Shown piece by piece: positions 60,744 to 64,000 of a DNA stretch of 64,000 nt (within the stretch, counting starts at the first letter, position 1; every line of letters starts with the position of its first letter). Under the pieces are notes generated by a model. That model was given only the letters and a program-made list of their open reading frames with translations, had not been told where the DNA came from and did not search any database. The stretch is from assembly GCF_007005445.1 (NCBI RefSeq), contig NZ_CP041387.1, forward strand, positions 2,604,001 to 2,668,000. Direction: 5' to 3'. Position numbers and translations under genes: made by a program. This stretch comes from Rhodopseudomonas palustris (GTDB taxonomy: Bacteria; Pseudomonadota; Alphaproteobacteria; Rhizobiales; Xanthobacteraceae).

Positions 60744-61889
60744 ATGCCGCGCGTTGGATTCTCGGAGTGGCTCGCGTTAACAAAGGTGGTCGCTCGCGGT
60801 CAGCTCTTGCGTTACCGCGGGGGCGAGCAAGGCTACACGACCCAATTCGAGCAGAACCTCGAGAAGCAAATCGGCGTCAAGCACGCGCTCACCGTGAACA
60901 GCGGAACGAGCGCTCTGATCTCCGCATTGGCCGCAGCGGGCATCGGCCCCGGTGACGAAGTGCTCGTGCCCGCCTACACCTGGGTGGCGACGGCCATCGC
61001 GCCGCTGATGGTCGGCGCGGTTCCGATCGTTGTCGACGTCAACGAGAGCCTGACGATCGACCCGGAGGACATCAAGCGCAAGATCACCCCCTACACCAAG
61101 GCGATTATGCCGGTTCACATGCTCAACCTCGTGTGTGACATGGACGCCATCGTCGCGATCGCTCGCGAGCATCGACTGAAGATCATCGAAGATGCGTGCC
61201 AGGCGGTCGGGCTCGTATACAAGGGGCGCCGCGTCGGCACGATCGGCGACGCCGGCGCATACAGCTTCAATCAGTTCAAGAACCTCAATTCCGGCGAGGG
61301 AGGAGCGGTTCTCACCAATGACGACCGTCTTTTCACCCGTGCGCGAATGTACCACGATGCGGGCAGCTATACGCGCGAGTACTCTTACGAATCCAACGAA
61401 GCGCCGTTCACTGGCATGAATTTCAAGGTCTCGGAGCTTACCGGCGCGGTCCTCTATGCCCAGTTGCCCAAGCTCGACCCTTTGATTTCGCGCCTGCGTG
61501 CGCGCTACCCCATCATGGTGAAGCACCTGTCTCAGACCGACAAACTCCGGATCTCACCGCACAATGACCCCGAGAACGCCGCCGGGCTGACCGTCATTCT
61601 CGATACTGCCGATGACGCAAAGAAATTCGCACAGAACCGCGGCGTCGACCGGCTGATCGACACCGGCCGGCACGTCTACACCAACTGGCGTCCGATCATG
61701 ACTCAGCGCACTTTCGACGACCGGATGAATCCATGGAAATGGGCAAAGCGAGACATCCAATACTCGGAAGACATGTGCAGCCGCACGCTCGATATCCTGT
61801 CTCGGACCTGCCGCGTCTCTCTTGGCCCGCAATTTCCGATACCGTTCATGGAATGGCGGGGCCGATCCCTCCTGAAGACCCTGTCGTAG
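60744..61889 (+). CDS. DegT/DnrJ/EryC1/StrS-type aminotransferase
   Basis: A 381-residue PLP enzyme of the sugar aminotransferase family, which converts keto-sugar nucleotides to amino sugars. HALTVNSGTSALISAL is the cofactor phosphate region, IIEDACQAVG (Asp150) binds the pyridine nitrogen, and SFNQFKNLNSGEGG provides the PLP lysine (Lys179). ATG 60744 fits the family N-terminus better than an upstream start at 60561. It heads a plus-strand run with two glycosyltransferases, suggesting an amino-sugar in the polymer. Some family members are dehydratases, but those lack this Lys. Confidence 0.87.
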   Translation: MPRVGFSEWLALTKVVARGQLLRYRGGEQGYTTQFEQNLEKQIGVKHALTVNSGTSALISALAAAGIGPGDEVLVPAYTWVATAIAPLMVGAVPIVVDVNESLTIDPEDIKRKITPYTKAIMPVHMLNLVCDMDAIVAIAREHRLKIIEDACQAVGLVYKGRRVGTIGDAGAYSFNQFKNLNSGEGGAVLTNDDRLFTRARMYHDAGSYTREYSYESNEAPFTGMNFKVSELTGAVLYAQLPKLDPLISRLRARYPIMVKHLSQTDKLRISPHNDPENAAGLTVILDTADDAKKFAQNRGVDRLIDTGRHVYTNWRPIMTQRTFDDRMNPWKWAKRDIQYSEDMCSRTLDILSRTCRVSLGPQFPIPFMEWRGRSLLKTLS

Positions 61890-61967
61890 GAAGGCGTGCG
61901 GGCGGCTCCGCCCAGTTCGCCATTCTTCGAGGTCACGCCGATTGCTCTGAAATCAAAGCCACAGGCA

Positions 61968-62774
61968 ATGAACCCATCGGTCAAAGTCGTCGTCTTGAGC
62001 TTACAGACTGCCGCCGAACGCAGAAGCCAGATGACCGCCATGCTCGGCAACACGTCGCTGGACTGGCAATATTTCGATGCCCACACATCGTTGATGTGCC
62101 CCGGCCTGCATTGCGACAACGCCGAGCTGCCACGACACTTCGGGCGCAAGCTCTCCCCTCCCGAGATTGCCGTCTGTTCGAGCCACGCCGCAATCCTCAG
62201 CGACTTTGTCGACAGCAACCAGGCCGATTACATCCTGGTTCTCGAAGACGACGTCATCTTCGATACCGATTTTCCGCTCGACCGGTTCTGTGCTTTCTGC
62301 GCCAGTAACGGCCTCGAATACGTCCGGCTGTTCGGCAAGCATTACGCCAAGGCCGTGCATCTCGGTTTCTTCTACGAGAGGTCGATCGTCCGCTTCACCA
62401 CCAGCCCCGCCGGCACCCAAGCGTATCTGATGTCGCGCATGGCGGCCCGGCGCTTCCTTGAGAGTTACCGATCGATCCGAGCCACCATTGATCTGGCGAT
62501 GGATTCGTTCTGGATCACGCGGCTACCGATCTATTCGATCTTCCCTTACCCGGTCATCGAACGGTTTTCGCCGACTTCGATCCCGATGCCTGCGGACACA
62601 GTGGAAGTCCGGGGATTGGACCGTCTGGTCTGGCAAGGCGCTCGGGTCATCAACAAGGCTCGGAAGATTCGGACGAATGCCAGGCTTCGCAAGAGCGACG
62701 AGAGTTTGCGGCAACGCCATTGGCAGTTTCGGCAGATCGGACGGACGGATTTGGAGAATTGCCGCGATCGATGA
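61968..62774 (+). CDS. Glycosyltransferase family 25
   Basis: A 268-residue protein of the LOS/LPS GT25 family: VKVVVLSLQTAAERRSQM at the N-terminus, CSSHAAILSDFV, and the metal-binding ILVLEDDVIF. AGTQAYLMSRMAARRFLE further on is typical of the family. ATG 61968 is chosen by family start; GTG 61896 with a TAGGAAGG site is an alternative. It probably adds a galactose- or glucose-type sugar to the repeat unit. Located between the aminotransferase and a GT-B gene. Confidence 0.85.
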   Translation: MNPSVKVVVLSLQTAAERRSQMTAMLGNTSLDWQYFDAHTSLMCPGLHCDNAELPRHFGRKLSPPEIAVCSSHAAILSDFVDSNQADYILVLEDDVIFDTDFPLDRFCAFCASNGLEYVRLFGKHYAKAVHLGFFYERSIVRFTTSPAGTQAYLMSRMAARRFLESYRSIRATIDLAMDSFWITRLPIYSIFPYPVIERFSPTSIPMPADTVEVRGLDRLVWQGARVINKARKIRTNARLRKSDESLRQRHWQFRQIGRTDLENCRDR

Positions 62775-62803
62775 TCCAGCCGCCCTAATTGGAGTGGACC
62801 CCG

Positions 62804-63922
62804 TTGAAGGTCGCAATCGTACACTACTGGTTCGTCGGAATGCGCGGCGGCGAAAAGGTGATCGAGGCTCTCTGCGAACTATACCCGCAGGCCGATATCT
62901 TCACGCACGTCTTCGTCCCCGACGCGGTGAGCGACAGAATCCGCAGCCATCGCGTGACGACGTCGTTCATCAATTCACTTCCCCGCGCCAGCTCGATGTA
63001 CAAATCGTACCTGCCGCTGATGCCATTGGCTCTCGAGCATCTCGATTTGAACGGTTACGACCTGATCATCAGCAGCGAATCCGGTCCCGCCAAGGGGATC
63101 GTCGCGCCGCCGAACGCACTGCACGTGTGTTATTGCCATACGCCGATGCGATACATCTGGAACATGTATCACGACTATCGCAACGGCGCCGGCCGGATCA
63201 CCAAGTTGCTGATGCCGCCCCTGGCTCACTATCTCCGGATGTGGGACGTTTCGACCGCAACTCGCGTCGACAGCTTTATCGCGAACTCGGCCACTGTCGC
63301 AGAGCGGATCCGGCGATATTATCGTCGAGAGTCCGTGGTCATTCACCCGCCCGTCGACACCGCGGCATTCGCACCGGTCCAGCCGTCGCAACTGGGTGAC
63401 TATTACCTGATGGCCGGCGAACTCGTCGCCTATAAGCGACCGGACTTGGCGGTCCACGCATTCAACCAGATCGGCCGCAAACTGGTCGTGATCGGCGGCG
63501 GAGAGATGCTCAACGAGTTGAAGCGGATCGCCGGACCGAACGTGACCATCATGGGATCACAGCCTTTCGACGTCTTGAGAGATCACTACACGCACTGCCG
63601 CGCGCTGATTTTCCCCGGCGAGGAAGATTTCGGCATGGTGCCGGTGGAAGCGATGGCCGCCGGGCGCCCGGTCATTGCGTTCGGAAAAGGGGGAGCAACC
63701 GAGACTGTCGTGCCGGGACTCTCCGGGGTGTTCTTTCAGTCACAGGAGGTCGACCAGATCCGATCGGCGATCCTTCAGCTCGATGGCATGGAGATCGACC
63801 CGGTCAGGATTTCCAATCATGCCTCTGGATTCGGCAGGGAGGCGTTCTTTGCCGGAATCCGCTCGCACATCGACCAGTTGTTCGCCGCAAAAGCCGAGGC
63901 AGCCAGCCGCACCGGAGGCTAG
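62804..63922 (+). CDS. Glycosyltransferase family 4 (WbaZ-like mannosyltransferase)
   Basis: A 372-residue GT-B enzyme. VAIVHYWFVGMRGGEKVIEA is the usual start of WbaZ-like mannosyltransferases; VCYCHTPMRYIW, FIANSATVAERIRRYY and the E-x7-E region FPGEEDFGMVPVEAMAAG follow. I chose the TTG at 62804, with GGAG at a spacing of nine, because the family begins there; TTG 62789 would add five residues. GDP-mannose as donor fits manC at 20 kb. Last complete gene in the window. Confidence 0.88.
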   Translation: MKVAIVHYWFVGMRGGEKVIEALCELYPQADIFTHVFVPDAVSDRIRSHRVTTSFINSLPRASSMYKSYLPLMPLALEHLDLNGYDLIISSESGPAKGIVAPPNALHVCYCHTPMRYIWNMYHDYRNGAGRITKLLMPPLAHYLRMWDVSTATRVDSFIANSATVAERIRRYYRRESVVIHPPVDTAAFAPVQPSQLGDYYLMAGELVAYKRPDLAVHAFNQIGRKLVVIGGGEMLNELKRIAGPNVTIMGSQPFDVLRDHYTHCRALIFPGEEDFGMVPVEAMAAGRPVIAFGKGGATETVVPGLSGVFFQSQEVDQIRSAILQLDGMEIDPVRISNHASGFGREAFFAGIRSHIDQLFAAKAEAASRTGG

Positions 63923-64000
63923 CCCGTCGCCAACATCGAGAGGGTCTGGCGATCGACCACAAGGCACGTCAGGCGACCCGTGACGAAGGCGCCGGTATCG

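Noticed and set aside
1..64000. Prophage, insertion sequence or integrative element
   Set aside because: No integrase, transposase, phage structural gene or flanking direct repeats with terminal inverted repeats were seen; the single tRNA gene has no visible attachment-site duplication nearby.

Overview
The window is high-GC DNA with long, closely packed genes, GTG and TTG starts next to ATG, and extragenic palindromic repeats of the kind seen in Rhodopseudomonas and Bradyrhizobium. Together with the alphaproteobacterial-type curli genes (csgH, csgF, csgG) it suggests a chromosomal segment of a Rhodopseudomonas palustris-like bacterium (Bradyrhizobiaceae). The assignment is inference from gene content; no database was searched.

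Left third (1-20 kb), mostly housekeeping and catabolism. An exported alpha/beta hydrolase is followed by an acyl-CoA catabolic island: AMP-forming acyl-CoA ligase and TetR regulator on the minus strand, and divergently a thiolase, two half-size MaoC hydratases, an SDR dehydrogenase and a crotonase. A near-perfect palindrome lies between the two arms. Then come xthA, tRNA-Gly(TCC), a DUF892/DUF4142 stress pair, glgX, a transglutaminase-like protein, a small protein, a membrane-anchored HtrA-type protease, an M50 metalloprotease and an unknown membrane-anchored protein.

Middle (18-33 kb), cell-surface genes. A phosphohexomutase and ManC supply GDP-mannose. A DUF4407 membrane coiled-coil protein and a TIGR04325-type methyltransferase follow, then a stretch with small or orphan genes. 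A complete-looking curli system comes next: a 582-residue curlin-repeat protein facing csgH, a short curlin, csgF and csgG, then two more small secreted proteins, one a curlin. No csgE or csgD was seen.

Centre (33-48 kb), a biosynthetic gene cluster on the minus strand in assembly-line order. A-PCP loading protein, KS-AT-ACP-aminotransferase-C-A-PCP hybrid megasynthase, a C-TE protein without a carrier domain and with cysteine in place of the nucleophilic serine, an alpha/beta hydrolase and an Sfp-type phosphopantetheinyl transferase. Specificity residues suggest a valine-like starter, one malonyl extension with transamination at the beta carbon, then glycine.

Right third (48-64 kb), an exopolysaccharide locus: two acyltransferase-3 proteins, a secreted GH39-like glycosidase, a GMC oxidoreductase, Wzy-like and Wzx-like membrane proteins, four glycosyltransferases and a DegT/DnrJ-type aminotransferase. 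It probably uses the GDP-mannose made by the genes at 18-21 kb.

The strongest unexplained signal is a 16-bp palindrome, TTGAC-N6-GTCAA. It occurs twice in the curli divergent promoter region, once upstream of the megasynthase operon and once upstream of the DUF4407 gene, with a weaker copy at the start of an exopolysaccharide acyltransferase. This suggests that curli, the predicted small molecule and possibly the polysaccharide form one co-regulated surface or biofilm programme.
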